Below the pieces are notes generated by a model. That model saw only the letters and a program-made list of their open reading frames with translations, was not told the DNA's origin and did not search any database. Positions 24,209-35,376 of a stretch of DNA of 64,000 nt are shown here, in pieces (within the stretch, counting starts at the first letter, position 1; every line of letters starts with the position of its first letter). The position numbers and the translations under genes were made by a program. The DNA comes from Rhizobiaceae bacterium (GTDB lineage Bacteria > Pseudomonadota > Alphaproteobacteria > Rhizobiales > Rhizobiaceae): positions 3,321,501 to 3,385,500 of the forward strand of contig JAMLJB010000001.1 in NCBI GenBank assembly GCA_023953835.1. The letters are read 5' to 3'.

Positions 24209-24392
24209 CCCCTCTGTCGGAAGCCTGAGAGACTCGCGAAACCTGAACAATGCCAGCCTCGCTTACACCTTCGGCGCGGAACTTTCGTTCCGACTTTCCA
24301 GAGTGTCATTACCGGCAACGGTTCTTTTGCCTGAGAGATTTCGGGCTATTTCACCTTCGGCGGCAGCTTGCGCTGCTCTCTCCCGCATACCG
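24209..24392 (-). ncRNA. tandem glycine riboswitch (two aptamers) upstream of gcvT
   Basis: Read on the minus strand, the gcvT leader holds two copies of the glycine aptamer signature. Aptamer 1 (about 24317-24390) has GGGAGAGAG, then CCGAAGGTG, then ATCTCTCAGGCAAAAG. Aptamer 2 (about 24209-24305) has GGAAAG, GCCGAAGGTGTAAGC, then GTCTCTCAGGCTTCCGACAGAGG. This is the known tandem, glycine-sensing class that turns on gcv genes. No clear terminator follows. Instead CTCTCAG of aptamer 2 (24225-24231) can pair with CTGAGGG of the gcvT ribosome binding site region (24163-24169), which suggests control of translation. Confidence 0.92.
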
Positions 24393-24493
24393 GCAGGCCA
24401 AAATCCGATAGCAGACTCGGGCCTCTGACAATTTGCTAAATAACCCATGACCGACATCTTGTCACCACCCTGCGACACAGATTGCGATGAGCC

Positions 24494-25135
24494 TCAGTCG
24501 CCGAGCGAAACAGCGAGATTGACCGCCGCCGCCAGGATCACCGCGTTGAAGAAAAACGACACGATGCCGTGGACGAGCGAGAAGAAGCGTATATGGCGCC
24601 CGGTTATCTGGGTGTCCGAAGTTTGAGCCGTCATGCCGATGACGCAGGAAAAGTAAAGGAAATCAATGCCTATCGGGTCTTTGGTGCCGGGAAAATCCAG
24701 GCCGCGCCGGGCATCCTTGTCGGACGTCTCGGGCTGCCAGTAGAGGTGCGCATAGTGGATTGCCGCCATCAGGTGGATGGTGAACCAGCCGAGCGGCACC
24801 GCCATGAGACCAACAAAGAGATGCACGGGCTCGGGAGTGCGCTTGTTGTTTATCAACAGGAACAGCGAAATCATTGCTGCCACAACCGCACTGATCGTGA
24901 CGATGAAGATCAGCCAGACAGGCGCATCGCTGCTAGCCGCATATTTGCGCAGATATTGCGGCGTGAGGCTTTTGAGCGTCGGCAGCGTCGTCGCTATGTA
25001 GACGGCAAAAAAGGCGTTGGAGGCTATGACGAGCGTAATGTCCGTTCCCGTCCACCAGCCGACGGCCAGTCCCGCCAGCCCGAAAAGGGACGCAAGATAG
25101 AAGGGAGCATGCCTGTGAAGCAGGCCATTCGCCAT
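24494..25135 (-). CDS. DUF1345 domain-containing membrane protein
   Basis: A 213-residue inner-membrane protein of the DUF1345 family (function unknown), with about five hydrophobic segments. The C-terminal block DFLYFSCVIGMTAQTSDTQI is characteristic and resembles the pore region of ion channels. The ATG at 25135 is preferred over the GTG four codons upstream because GGTGGAG then lies 6 nt before it. It is on the same strand as gcvT and ends about 100 bp before the riboswitch; whether it is co-transcribed is unknown. It is divergent from the carboxylase gene, with a 155-bp shared upstream region. Confidence 0.85.
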   Translation of the reverse strand: MANGLLHRHAPFYLASLFGLAGLAVGWWTGTDITLVIASNAFFAVYIATTLPTLKSLTPQYLRKYAASSDAPVWLIFIVTISAVVAAMISLFLLINNKRTPEPVHLFVGLMAVPLGWFTIHLMAAIHYAHLYWQPETSDKDARRGLDFPGTKDPIGIDFLYFSCVIGMTAQTSDTQITGRHIRFFSLVHGIVSFFFNAVILAAAVNLAVSLGD

Positions 25136-25290
25136 CACCGACTCCACCTGTTTTATTAGCCGAACCTTTCAGGATTTGCCTTGCGGATCAAGCGAACGCA
25201 CAGCTTGGCCGGATGCGACGAAAGATGTGCGCAGGCCGTGCTTGACCCGAAAGCGCAAGTCCATAAAAGGAAGCCGCAGGGAGTCGCCGA

Positions 25291-27303
<2,013 letters not shown>

Positions 27304-27356
27304 GGAAATTCGACAGGGACCGACTCCGCGGCGGCGAATCCTGCTAGGCTTTGGCA

Positions 27357-30300
27357 ATGGCCAGCGACCGTCCCCCCCGTGACCCGATCTTGCGTGCAGC
27401 ACTTCAAGGCGAGCCGCAGCCGCGCAGCGCTCCGCGCCCTTTCGTGCACCTGCGGGTTCATTCCGCCTATTCGCTGCTGGAAGGCGCGCTTCCGCACGGC
27501 AAGATCATCGGCCACGCCATCAAGGACCAGTCGCCTGCCATCGCGGTGACGGACACCAACAATCTTTTCGGTGCGCTGGAGTTCGCCCAGAAGGCGTCGA
27601 AGGACGGCGTGCAGCCGATCATCGGCATGCAGCTCGACCTCAGTTTCGAGGCAGCCGATCCCGATGCGTCGCGGTCGGGGCGGCGGCAGGGACCCGATCT
27701 CGCACCCATCGTGCTTCTGGTCGCCAGCGAGCAGGGCTATTCCAACCTGATGCGCATCGTCAGCGCGGCCTATCTCGACACGCCGTCCGGCGAGCCGGTG
27801 CACCGCAGCGCCACGCAGTTGCAGGGATTCACCGACGGGCTGATCTGCCTGACGGGCGGGCCGCGCGGGCCGGTCGGCGTCGCGTTCAAGGCCGGACATG
27901 CGGATGTCGCGGAGGCGCGGCTCGAGCAGTTGCAGACGCTGTTCGGCGACCGGCTCTATGTCGAGCTTGAACGGCTGGGTGGATATGATCGCGCGCTCGA
28001 AGCAGCCACCGTCGAGCTTGCCTATGCGATGCAGTTGCCGCTCGTCGCGACGAATGGGGCATTCTTCCAGAGCCGGGACGATTTCGAAGCGCATGACGCG
28101 CTGATCGCCATTGCCGAGGGTTCGGTGATCGCGTCTGACGACAGGCGGCGGCTATCGCCGGACAATCACCTCAAATCGTCCGCCGAAATGTCGGTCCTGT
28201 TCGCGGATCTGCCGGAAGCGGTCGAGAACACGTTGGAGATTGCGCGGCGCTGTTCCTACTATCCCAGGAACCGCGCGCCGATCCTGCCGCGCTTCACGGG
28301 CGGTAACGCGTCGAACGCTGACGATGTGGTGGCCGCCGAAGCTGCCGAGCTTGCGCGGCAGGCCCGCGAGGGGTTGACGGCGCGCCTTTCGGCGCACGGT
28401 CCTTATCAGGGCTACACCGAGGAGGACTATCGGACGCGGCTGGAATACGAGCTTTCGATCATCGAGCGGATGAAATATCCGGGCTACTTCCTGATCGTCG
28501 CCGACTTCATCAAATGGGCAAAGTCGCAAGGGATTCCGGTCGGGCCGGGACGCGGTTCCGGCGCCGGCTCGCTGGTTGCTTATGCAACCACCATCACGGA
28601 CATCGATCCGCTGCGCTTCTCGCTGCTGTTCGAGCGCTTCCTTAACCCGGATCGCGTGTCGATGCCCGACTTCGACATCGACTTCTGCCAGGATCGCCGC
28701 GAAGAGGTGATCCGCTACGTCCAGCAGAAATACGGGCGCAACCAGGTCGGGCAGATCATCACGTTCGGAACCTTGCAGGCGCGCGCGGTGCTGCGCGATG
28801 TGGGCCGCGTGCTGCAAATGCCCTACGGACAGGTGGACCGACTGTGCAAGATGGTGCCGGCCAATCCCGCCAATCCGGTGACGCTGGCAAAGGCGATCGA
28901 AGGCGAGCCGCGTTTCGCCGAAGAGGCCGAGAAGGAACCGATTGTCGAGACCCTGCTCGCCATCGCGCAGAAGCTCGAGGGCCTTTACCGGCACGCATCC
29001 ACCCATGCGGCGGGCATCGTCATCGGCGACCGTCCACTCTGGGAACTGGTGCCGCTCTATCGCGATCCGCGCTCGGACATGCCGGTCACGCAGTTCAACA
29101 TGAAGAAGGTCGAGGATGCGGGGCTGGTGAAGTTCGACTTCCTCGGCCTCAAGACGCTGACGGTTCTGCAAACGGCGGTCGAACTCATCAAGCGCCGTGG
29201 AGTCCAGATCGACCTGTCGGCGCTGCCGCTGGACGACGCAAAGACCTATGAAATGCTGGCGCGCGGCGAAGTGGTCGGCGTGTTCCAGGTTGAAAGTGCG
29301 GGCATGCGCAAGGCACTGCTCGGCATGAAGCCCGACCGCATCGAGGACATCATCGCCCTTGTCGCGCTCTATCGTCCCGGTCCGATGGAGAACATCCCGA
29401 CCTACAACAACCGCAAGAACGGACAGGAGGAGATCGCCTCCATCCATCCGAAGATCGATCATCTGGTGACGGAAACCCAAGGCGTAATCGTCTATCAGGA
29501 GCAGGTCATGCAGATCGCGCAGGAATTGTCGGGCTATTCGCTCGGCGAAGCCGACCTGCTGCGCCGCGCGATGGGCAAGAAGATCCGCGCGGAGATGGAC
29601 CAGCAGCGCGAGCGCTTCGTCACCGGGGCGGTGGAGCGCGGTGTCACAAAGCAGCAGTCGGATTTCATCTTCGATCTGCTCGCGAAGTTCGCGGACTATG
29701 GTTTCAACAAGTCGCATGCGGCCGCCTATGCGGTCGTGTCCTACCAGACCGCCTATCTCAAAGCGCATTTTCCGGTGGAGTTCCTAGCGGCCTCCATGAC
29801 GCTCGACATGTCGAACACCGACAAGCTGAACGATTTCCGGCAGGACGCCACACGGCTCGGCATCGAGGTCATACCGCCCTCGGTGATGACGTCATTCAGG
29901 AATTTCGAGGTCGGCGAGCAGCGAATCTACTACGCGCTTGCGGCCATCAAAGGCATCGGCGAGGCTGCGGTCGAACATATCGTGGAAAAGCGCAAGGAGC
30001 GCCAGTTCGACAGCCTTGAGGATTTCGTGCAGCGCGTCGATCCCAAGATCGTGGGCAAGCGCGTCTTTGAAAGCCTCATCATGGCGGGCGCACTGGATTG
30101 CTTTGGGCGCGACCGCGCCGCGATGATGGCCGGTGTCGAGCAAATGATGGCTGCCGCCGCCTTTGCGCAAAGCAGCGCCTCCAGCGACCAGATCGATATT
30201 TTCGGAGCGGGCAGCGCCGCCCGCAAACCGGAGCCGCTGAGGCTGCCGATCACCGAGCCGTGGCAGCCGGCGGAACGCCTGCACAAGGAATTTCAGGTCG

Positions 30301-30887
30301 TCGGCTTCTATCTGTCGGCGCATCCCCTCGACGAATACAAGGCGGCTTTGGCCAAGATGCGCGTGCAGAGCTGGGCGGATTTTTCCGCCGCCGTGAAGCT
30401 CGGCGCGACTGCGGGACGGCTGGCGGGTACGGTTGCCTCGCGTCAGGAGCGCAAGACACGCATGGGCAACAAGATGGGCGTCGTGGTGTTTTCCGACACC
30501 AGCGGGCAATATGAGGCGGTGCTGTTTGCCGAAACGCTGGCGCAATATCGCGACATGCTCGAACCAGGAAAATCATTGGTCATCACGGTCGCGGCTGAAG
30601 ACCGCCCGGAAGGCGTGAACCTGCGGATCCAAAGCGTCAAGTCGCTTGAGGAAGAGGCGACACAGATACAGAAATCCATGCGTATCTATGTTCGCGACCG
30701 GATTCCCGTTCCAGCACTGGCATCTCAGCTTGCTGTCAGGGGTGACGGCCAGGTCAGCTTCATCGTCATCAAGGAAGAGGGCAAGGGCGAGGTCGAGATT
30801 GAACTGCCCGAGCGCTACAAGTTCGATGCGCGCGTCGCTTCCGCTATGCGCGCCATTCCCGGCGTGGTCGAGGTCGAACTGGTTTGA
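27357..30887 (+). CDS. dnaE: DNA polymerase III subunit alpha
   Basis: Replicative polymerase catalytic subunit, 1176 residues, a usual length for DnaE1. The PHP domain begins at about residue 30 (HLRVHSAYSLLEGA). The polymerase active-site aspartates are in PDFDIDF (D438, D440, D442). Further family blocks are GPGRGSGAGSLVAYA, GFNKSHAAAYA and the C-terminal OB-fold region. The ATG at 27357 is preferred to the TTG two codons upstream; there is no strong ribosome binding site. The stop is 1 bp from the stop of the convergent hydrolase. Confidence 0.97.
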   Translation: MASDRPPRDPILRAALQGEPQPRSAPRPFVHLRVHSAYSLLEGALPHGKIIGHAIKDQSPAIAVTDTNNLFGALEFAQKASKDGVQPIIGMQLDLSFEAADPDASRSGRRQGPDLAPIVLLVASEQGYSNLMRIVSAAYLDTPSGEPVHRSATQLQGFTDGLICLTGGPRGPVGVAFKAGHADVAEARLEQLQTLFGDRLYVELERLGGYDRALEAATVELAYAMQLPLVATNGAFFQSRDDFEAHDALIAIAEGSVIASDDRRRLSPDNHLKSSAEMSVLFADLPEAVENTLEIARRCSYYPRNRAPILPRFTGGNASNADDVVAAEAAELARQAREGLTARLSAHGPYQGYTEEDYRTRLEYELSIIERMKYPGYFLIVADFIKWAKSQGIPVGPGRGSGAGSLVAYATTITDIDPLRFSLLFERFLNPDRVSMPDFDIDFCQDRREEVIRYVQQKYGRNQVGQIITFGTLQARAVLRDVGRVLQMPYGQVDRLCKMVPANPANPVTLAKAIEGEPRFAEEAEKEPIVETLLAIAQKLEGLYRHASTHAAGIVIGDRPLWELVPLYRDPRSDMPVTQFNMKKVEDAGLVKFDFLGLKTLTVLQTAVELIKRRGVQIDLSALPLDDAKTYEMLARGEVVGVFQVESAGMRKALLGMKPDRIEDIIALVALYRPGPMENIPTYNNRKNGQEEIASIHPKIDHLVTETQGVIVYQEQVMQIAQELSGYSLGEADLLRRAMGKKIRAEMDQQRERFVTGAVERGVTKQQSDFIFDLLAKFADYGFNKSHAAAYAVVSYQTAYLKAHFPVEFLAASMTLDMSNTDKLNDFRQDATRLGIEVIPPSVMTSFRNFEVGEQRIYYALAAIKGIGEAAVEHIVEKRKERQFDSLEDFVQRVDPKIVGKRVFESLIMAGALDCFGRDRAAMMAGVEQMMAAAAFAQSSASSDQIDIFGAGSAARKPEPLRLPITEPWQPAERLHKEFQVVGFYLSAHPLDEYKAALAKMRVQSWADFSAAVKLGATAGRLAGTVASRQERKTRMGNKMGVVVFSDTSGQYEAVLFAETLAQYRDMLEPGKSLVITVAAEDRPEGVNLRIQSVKSLEEEATQIQKSMRIYVRDRIPVPALASQLAVRGDGQVSFIVIKEEGKGEVEIELPERYKFDARVASAMRAIPGVVEVELV

Positions 30888-30888
30888 T

Positions 30889-31563
30889 CTACCGGAGCCG
30901 CTTCGGCTTCGGCTCCGCAAGCTCCCCGGCGAGGCGGCGGTCCAGATAGTCCGCGCATTCCTCAATCAGTTGCTCGGCATGGCTTGCGAAAAAATGGTTC
31001 GCACCGGGCAGCGTTTTCTGGGTGATGGTGATGCCCTTTTGCGTGTGGAGCTTGTCCACCAGAACCTGAACATCCTTGGGCGGCGCAACCTTGTCCGCAT
31101 CGCCGTGGATAATCAGGCCCGACGAAGGGCAGGGCGCGAGAAATGAGAAGTCATATGTGTTCGGCTGCGGCGCGACCGAAATGAAGCCTTCGATCTCCGG
31201 GCGGCGCATCAGGAGTTGCATCCCGATCCACGCGCCGAACGAATAGCCCGCGACCCAGCAGCTTTTCGAATCGGGATGCAGCGACTGCACCCAGTCGAGC
31301 GCGGCGGCTGCGTCGGAAAGCTCGCCGACTCCGTGGTCGAACGCGCCCTGACTGCGGCCAATGCCCCTGAAATTGAAGCGAAGCGTGGTGAAATTTCGCT
31401 TCTGGAACATATAGAAAAGATCGTAGACGATCTTGTTGTTCATCGTTCCGCCAAATTGCGGGTGCGGATGCAGCACAATGGCAATCGGTGCGTTCTTTTC
31501 CTTGGAAGGCTGGTAGCGGCCTTCGAGCCGTCCTTCGGGACCGTTGAAAATGACCTCTGGCAT
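30889..31563 (-). CDS. alpha/beta hydrolase
   Basis: A 224-residue soluble alpha/beta hydrolase of the short dienelactone-hydrolase/YP-type group common in Proteobacteria. The catalytic triad is visible: nucleophile S108 in GYSFG, D155 in HGDADKV, and H190 in GANHFF. The oxyanion segment is HPHPQFGGTMNN. The substrate is unknown. It is convergent with dnaE, and a 7-bp stem (30894-30900 with 30910-30916) in its last codons might help termination. It is divergent from the suf operon, sharing the region with the candidate Irr site. Confidence 0.87.
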   Translation of the reverse strand: MPEVIFNGPEGRLEGRYQPSKEKNAPIAIVLHPHPQFGGTMNNKIVYDLFYMFQKRNFTTLRFNFRGIGRSQGAFDHGVGELSDAAAALDWVQSLHPDSKSCWVAGYSFGAWIGMQLLMRRPEIEGFISVAPQPNTYDFSFLAPCPSSGLIIHGDADKVAPPKDVQVLVDKLHTQKGITITQKTLPGANHFFASHAEQLIEECADYLDRRLAGELAEPKPKRLR

Positions 31564-31656
31564 AAAATACTCCGAAAGACTCCACTTATTGTGCCGGGAG
31601 ATTCGAAACCGGCCCGCTCAAGCCTTGACGCAGTGCGTTGGCCGTCCTAGAGCTAG

Positions 31657-31673
31657 TTTAGAATGGTTCAAAA
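31657..31673. promoter_or_regulatory. candidate Irr-binding ICE motif upstream of the suf operon
   Basis: The sequence TTTAGAATGGTTCAAAA matches the iron control element pattern TTTAGAA-N3-TTCTAAA with one mismatch. Irr uses such sites in Rhizobiales to repress iron-demanding genes when iron is low. It lies 128 bp before the first gene. It is nested inside an 8-bp inverted repeat (31642-31649 and 31712-31719), next to a small hairpin (31676-31681 with 31689-31694). The match is by eye from the known consensus. Confidence 0.6.
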
Positions 31674-31800
31674 TTGGATGGTGACACGCCATCCCTGCAA
31701 GAGCGGCTAGATAGGACGGCTCGACTATCAATTTCAAGGAAATTGCGAGTCCAGCAGTTCGCGCCGGGTTTTGATCGCAAGAATATCGGATCGAAAGCGC

Positions 31801-32964
31801 ATGAACGGGCGTCGCGCCTATCTCGACTACAACGCCAGTGCCCCGCTGCTCGACGCGGCGCGCTCTGCCGTGGTCGATGCGCTCGACGTGTTCGGCAATC
31901 CTTCCTCCGTTCACAGCGAAGGACGCAAGGCGCGGCAGTTGGTCGAGACCGCGCGCCGACAGGTGGCAGCGCTGGTCAACGGCAGGGCCGAGCATGTGAC
32001 GTTCACCTCGGGCGCCACCGAGGCCGCCGCGACGCTGCTGACGCCCGACTGGCAGATGGGCCGCGCGCCGCTTCGTATGAGCAGGCTTTATGTGTGCGAG
32101 GCCGACCACCCCTGCCTGTTGAACGGCGGCCGGTTCGCCACGGGCGAGATTGCGCGCGTCGGCGTCGACCGCGACGGTATTGTCGACCTTCAGGCGTTGC
32201 GGGATGCGCTCGCCCTGCATCCGCGCGACAGCGGCCTGCCGCTGGTGGCAATCCATGCGGTCAACAACGAATCGGGCGTGGTGCAGCCGGTCTTGCAGAT
32301 TGCGGCGCTGGTTCGTGATGCGGGCGGTGTACTGGTGCTGGATGCCGTTCAGGCAGCGGGACGCATCGCGCTCGACCAGGCGGCGGGAATTGCCGACTAC
32401 ATCATCCTGTCCTCGCATAAGATCGGCGGGCCGAAGGGCGCGGGGGCGATTGTCGCGACCTCCGACCTGATGATGCCGAAGCCGCTGATCGCTGGCGGCG
32501 GGCAGGAAAAAGGACATCGCGCGGGTACCGAAAACCTTGCCGCAATCGTTGGCTTCGGCGTGGCTTCCGAGCTTGCAGCCAACGCCCTGCCGCACACGGA
32601 TCGCATTCGCGCACTGCGGGACCGGATGGAGGCGCGTGTCCTCGAAATCTGTCCCGATGCGATTGTGTATGGCGCAGCCGCGCAGCGTGTCGCGAATACC
32701 ACATTCTTCTCGATCCCGGGAATGAAGGCGGAAACGGCGCAAATCGCGTTCGACCTCGCAGGTGTGGCGATTTCCGCCGGTTCGGCGTGCTCGTCGGGCA
32801 AGGTCGGCCCGAGCCATGTGCTCAAGGCCATGGGCTTTGGCGACGGCGCGGGCGGTTTGCGCGTTTCGATGGGGCATGGAACGACCGAAACGGACATCGA
32901 GGATTTCGAGCGTGCGCTTGGCGCGTTGATTTCGCGACGCGATTCAACCACACGGGCGGCTTGA
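31801..32964 (+). CDS. cysteine desulfurase (IscS/NifS group), first gene of the suf operon
   Basis: A 387-residue PLP enzyme that takes sulfur from cysteine for Fe-S cluster assembly. The PLP lysine is K207 in SSHKIGGPKG, and the sulfur-carrying cysteine is C330 in the extended loop SAGSACSSGKVGPS typical of group I (IscS/NifS) enzymes. LDYNASAPLL and GHRAGTEN are family blocks. The ATG at 31801 gives the expected N-terminus. It precedes sufB by 109 bp, so the operon codes for two desulfurases of different groups, as is common in Rhizobiales. Confidence 0.93.
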   Translation: MNGRRAYLDYNASAPLLDAARSAVVDALDVFGNPSSVHSEGRKARQLVETARRQVAALVNGRAEHVTFTSGATEAAATLLTPDWQMGRAPLRMSRLYVCEADHPCLLNGGRFATGEIARVGVDRDGIVDLQALRDALALHPRDSGLPLVAIHAVNNESGVVQPVLQIAALVRDAGGVLVLDAVQAAGRIALDQAAGIADYIILSSHKIGGPKGAGAIVATSDLMMPKPLIAGGGQEKGHRAGTENLAAIVGFGVASELAANALPHTDRIRALRDRMEARVLEICPDAIVYGAAAQRVANTTFFSIPGMKAETAQIAFDLAGVAISAGSACSSGKVGPSHVLKAMGFGDGAGGLRVSMGHGTTETDIEDFERALGALISRRDSTTRAA

Positions 32965-32972
32965 AGAATGAA

Positions 32973-33058
32973 GCGGCTGAATTTATCAGCCGCAGACACT
33001 ATATGAGGCGCAACACATAGCGCCGAGTTTGAAAACGGCCGGGTCTTGACCCCGGCAT
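32973..33058 (+). promoter_or_regulatory. hairpins between the cysteine desulfurase gene and sufB
   Basis: The 109-bp gap holds a perfect 8-bp stem (32973-32980 with 32986-32993, loop ATTTA), a small GGCGC/GCGCC stem near 33006-33023, and a GCCGGG/CCCGGC stem near 33038-33056 just before the sufB ribosome binding site. None has a T-run. They may mark an mRNA processing or stability boundary inside the operon; this is inferred from structure only. Confidence 0.45.
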
Positions 33059-33073
33059 GGATGGAGAACGCAG

Positions 33074-34585
33074 ATGCCTGCAGTGCAGGAGACGATAGAT
33101 ACTGTCCGCAAGATCGATGTGGACCAATACAAATACGGCTTCGAAACGGAAATCGAGACCGAGAAGGCTCCGAAGGGGCTGGATGAAGATATCATCCGCT
33201 ACATTTCCGCGAAGAAGAACGAGCCCGAATGGATGCTGGAATGGCGTCTTGAGGCGTTCCGGCGCTGGCTGACGCTTGAGGAGCCCACATGGGCGCGCGT
33301 CGAATATCCGAAGATCGACTTTCAGGACATTTACTACTACGCCGCGCCGAAGAACCAGACGGGACCGCGTTCGCTCGACGAAGTCGATCCCGAACTGCTC
33401 AAGGTCTACGAAAAGCTGGGAATCCCGCTGCGCGAGCAGGAGATTCTAGCCGGAGTCCAGAAGCGGGACGGCGAGGCAGAGGAAAGCGACAATGTCTATG
33501 CGTCCGGTCGCGTTGCCGTGGACGCCGTGTTCGACTCCGTTTCCGTGGTCACGACCTTCAAGGAGGAGCTGGCCAAGGCGGGTGTTATCTTCTGTTCGAT
33601 TTCGGAGGCGATCCGCGAGCATCCTGAGATCGTGAAGAAATATCTCGGCTCTGTGGTGCCGACGACCGATAATTACTATGCGACGCTCAACTCGGCGGTC
33701 TTCACGGACGGCTCTTTCGTGTTCGTGCCGAAGGGCGTGCGCTGCCCGATGGAGCTTTCGACCTATTTCCGCATCAACGAGCGCAACACCGGCCAGTTCG
33801 AGCGCACGCTGATCATCGCGGAGGAGGGCGCTTACGTCTCCTATCTCGAAGGCTGCACCGCGCCGCAGCGCGATGAAAACCAGCTTCATGCGGCCGTGGT
33901 CGAACTGATCGCGCTGGATGATGCCGAGATCAAATATTCGACCGTCCAGAACTGGTATCCCGGCGACGCACAGGGCAAGGGCGGGATCTACAATTTCGTC
34001 ACCAAGCGCGGCGATTGCCGCGGGCATCGCTCCAAGATTTCATGGACGCAGGTCGAAACCGGCTCGGCGATCACCTGGAAATATCCGAGCTGCATCCTGC
34101 GCGGCGACGATTCGCGCGGCGAGTTCTATTCGATTGCGGTTTCCAACGGCTACCAGCAGATCGACAGCGGCACCAAGATGATCCATCTGGGCAAGAACAC
34201 GTCGAGCCGCATCATCTCGAAGGGCATTGCCGCCGGTTTCTCGCAGAACACATATCGCGGGCAGGTTTCGGCGCACCGCAAGGCAACCAATGCGCGTAAC
34301 TTCACCAATTGCGATTCCCTGCTGATCGGCGACCAGTGCGGCGCGCACACCGTGCCCTACATCGAGGCCAAAAACGCAACCGCGCAGTTCGAGCACGAAG
34401 CCACAACCTCGAAAATCTCCGAGGACCAGAAGTTCTACGTCATGCAGCGCGGCATCCCCGAGGAGGAAGCCATCGCGCTCATCGTCAACGGCTTCGTCAA
34501 GGAAGTGATTCAGGAACTGCCGATGGAATTCGCCGTCGAGGCGCAGAAGCTGATCGGGATTTCGCTCGAAGGCTCCGTTGGCTGA
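33074..34585 (+). CDS. sufB: Fe-S cluster assembly protein SufB
   Basis: Scaffold subunit of the SufBCD complex, 503 residues, full length. Family blocks include [56 protein letters not shown] and [20 protein letters not shown], and the C-terminal cysteine and histidine residues of the cluster site are present. It works in the cytoplasm with SufC and SufD to build Fe-S clusters. GGAG lies 7 nt before the ATG. sufC follows 26 bp downstream. Confidence 0.97.
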   Translation: MPAVQETIDTVRKIDVDQYKYGFETEIETEKAPKGLDEDIIRYISAKKNEPEWMLEWRLEAFRRWLTLEEPTWARVEYPKIDFQDIYYYAAPKNQTGPRSLDEVDPELLKVYEKLGIPLREQEILAGVQKRDGEAEESDNVYASGRVAVDAVFDSVSVVTTFKEELAKAGVIFCSISEAIREHPEIVKKYLGSVVPTTDNYYATLNSAVFTDGSFVFVPKGVRCPMELSTYFRINERNTGQFERTLIIAEEGAYVSYLEGCTAPQRDENQLHAAVVELIALDDAEIKYSTVQNWYPGDAQGKGGIYNFVTKRGDCRGHRSKISWTQVETGSAITWKYPSCILRGDDSRGEFYSIAVSNGYQQIDSGTKMIHLGKNTSSRIISKGIAAGFSQNTYRGQVSAHRKATNARNFTNCDSLLIGDQCGAHTVPYIEAKNATAQFEHEATTSKISEDQKFYVMQRGIPEEEAIALIVNGFVKEVIQELPMEFAVEAQKLIGISLEGSVG

Positions 34586-34611
34586 CCGCAATAAATTTCA
34601 GGAAGAACAAG

Positions 34612-35367
34612 ATGCTTGAGATCAAGAACCTGCACGCCAAGATCGCCGATACGGATACGGAAATCATCCGCGGCCTCAATCTCACCGTGAAAGCGGGTGA
34701 AGTGGCGGCGATCATGGGGCCGAACGGCTCCGGCAAGTCCACGCTGTCCTACATTCTCGCGGGACGCGACGACTATGAAGTCACTGAGGGCGATATTCTC
34801 TACAACGGCGAATCCATTCTTGAGATGGACCCCGCCGAACGCGCTGCCGCCGGAATTTTCCTGGCGTTCCAGTATCCGATGGAAATACCGGGCGTCGCCA
34901 CTATGGAATTTCTAAAGGTGGCGATGAATGCCCAGCGCAAGGCGCGCGGCGAGGAGCCGCTGAAAGTGCCGGAATTTCTCAAGCGCGTGAAAGAGGCCGC
35001 CGCTTCTCTGTCGATGGACATGGACATGCTGAAGCGTCCGCTCAATGTCGGCTTTTCGGGTGGCGAGAAGAAGCGGGCCGAAATTCTCCAGATGAAGCTT
35101 CTCGAACCGAAGCTCTGCGTGCTGGACGAGACCGATTCCGGCCTCGATATCGATGCGCTCAAGATCGTCGCCGAAGGCGTGAACGCTTTGCGTTCGCCGG
35201 ACCGCGCGGTCCTCGTCATCACCCATTATCAGCGGCTGCTCGATCATATCGTGCCAGACACGGTCCACGTGCTCTACAAGGGTCAGGTCATCAAGTCGGG
35301 CGACAAGGGGCTGGCGCACGAGCTTGAGGCAAACGGCTATGCCGGCGTGATCGGCGAGGCGGCTTGA
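34612..35367 (+). CDS. sufC: Fe-S cluster assembly ATPase SufC
   Basis: ABC-type ATPase of the SufBCD complex, 251 residues. The Walker A motif is GPNGSGKST, the signature motif is in NVGFSGGEKKRAEILQM, and the Walker B is LCVLDETDSGLDID. It is soluble, with no membrane segment. The ATG at 34612 gives the standard start MLEIKNLHAKI, with AGGAAGA upstream. Its stop is followed after 9 nt by sufD. Confidence 0.97.
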   Translation: MLEIKNLHAKIADTDTEIIRGLNLTVKAGEVAAIMGPNGSGKSTLSYILAGRDDYEVTEGDILYNGESILEMDPAERAAAGIFLAFQYPMEIPGVATMEFLKVAMNAQRKARGEEPLKVPEFLKRVKEAAASLSMDMDMLKRPLNVGFSGGEKKRAEILQMKLLEPKLCVLDETDSGLDIDALKIVAEGVNALRSPDRAVLVITHYQRLLDHIVPDTVHVLYKGQVIKSGDKGLAHELEANGYAGVIGEAA

Positions 35368-35376
35368 GGATTGGCC

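Noticed and set aside
20639-24428. Long plus-strand frames opposite the gcvTHP operon
   Set aside because: They follow the third-position pattern of the gcv genes and run through the riboswitch, so they are shadows.
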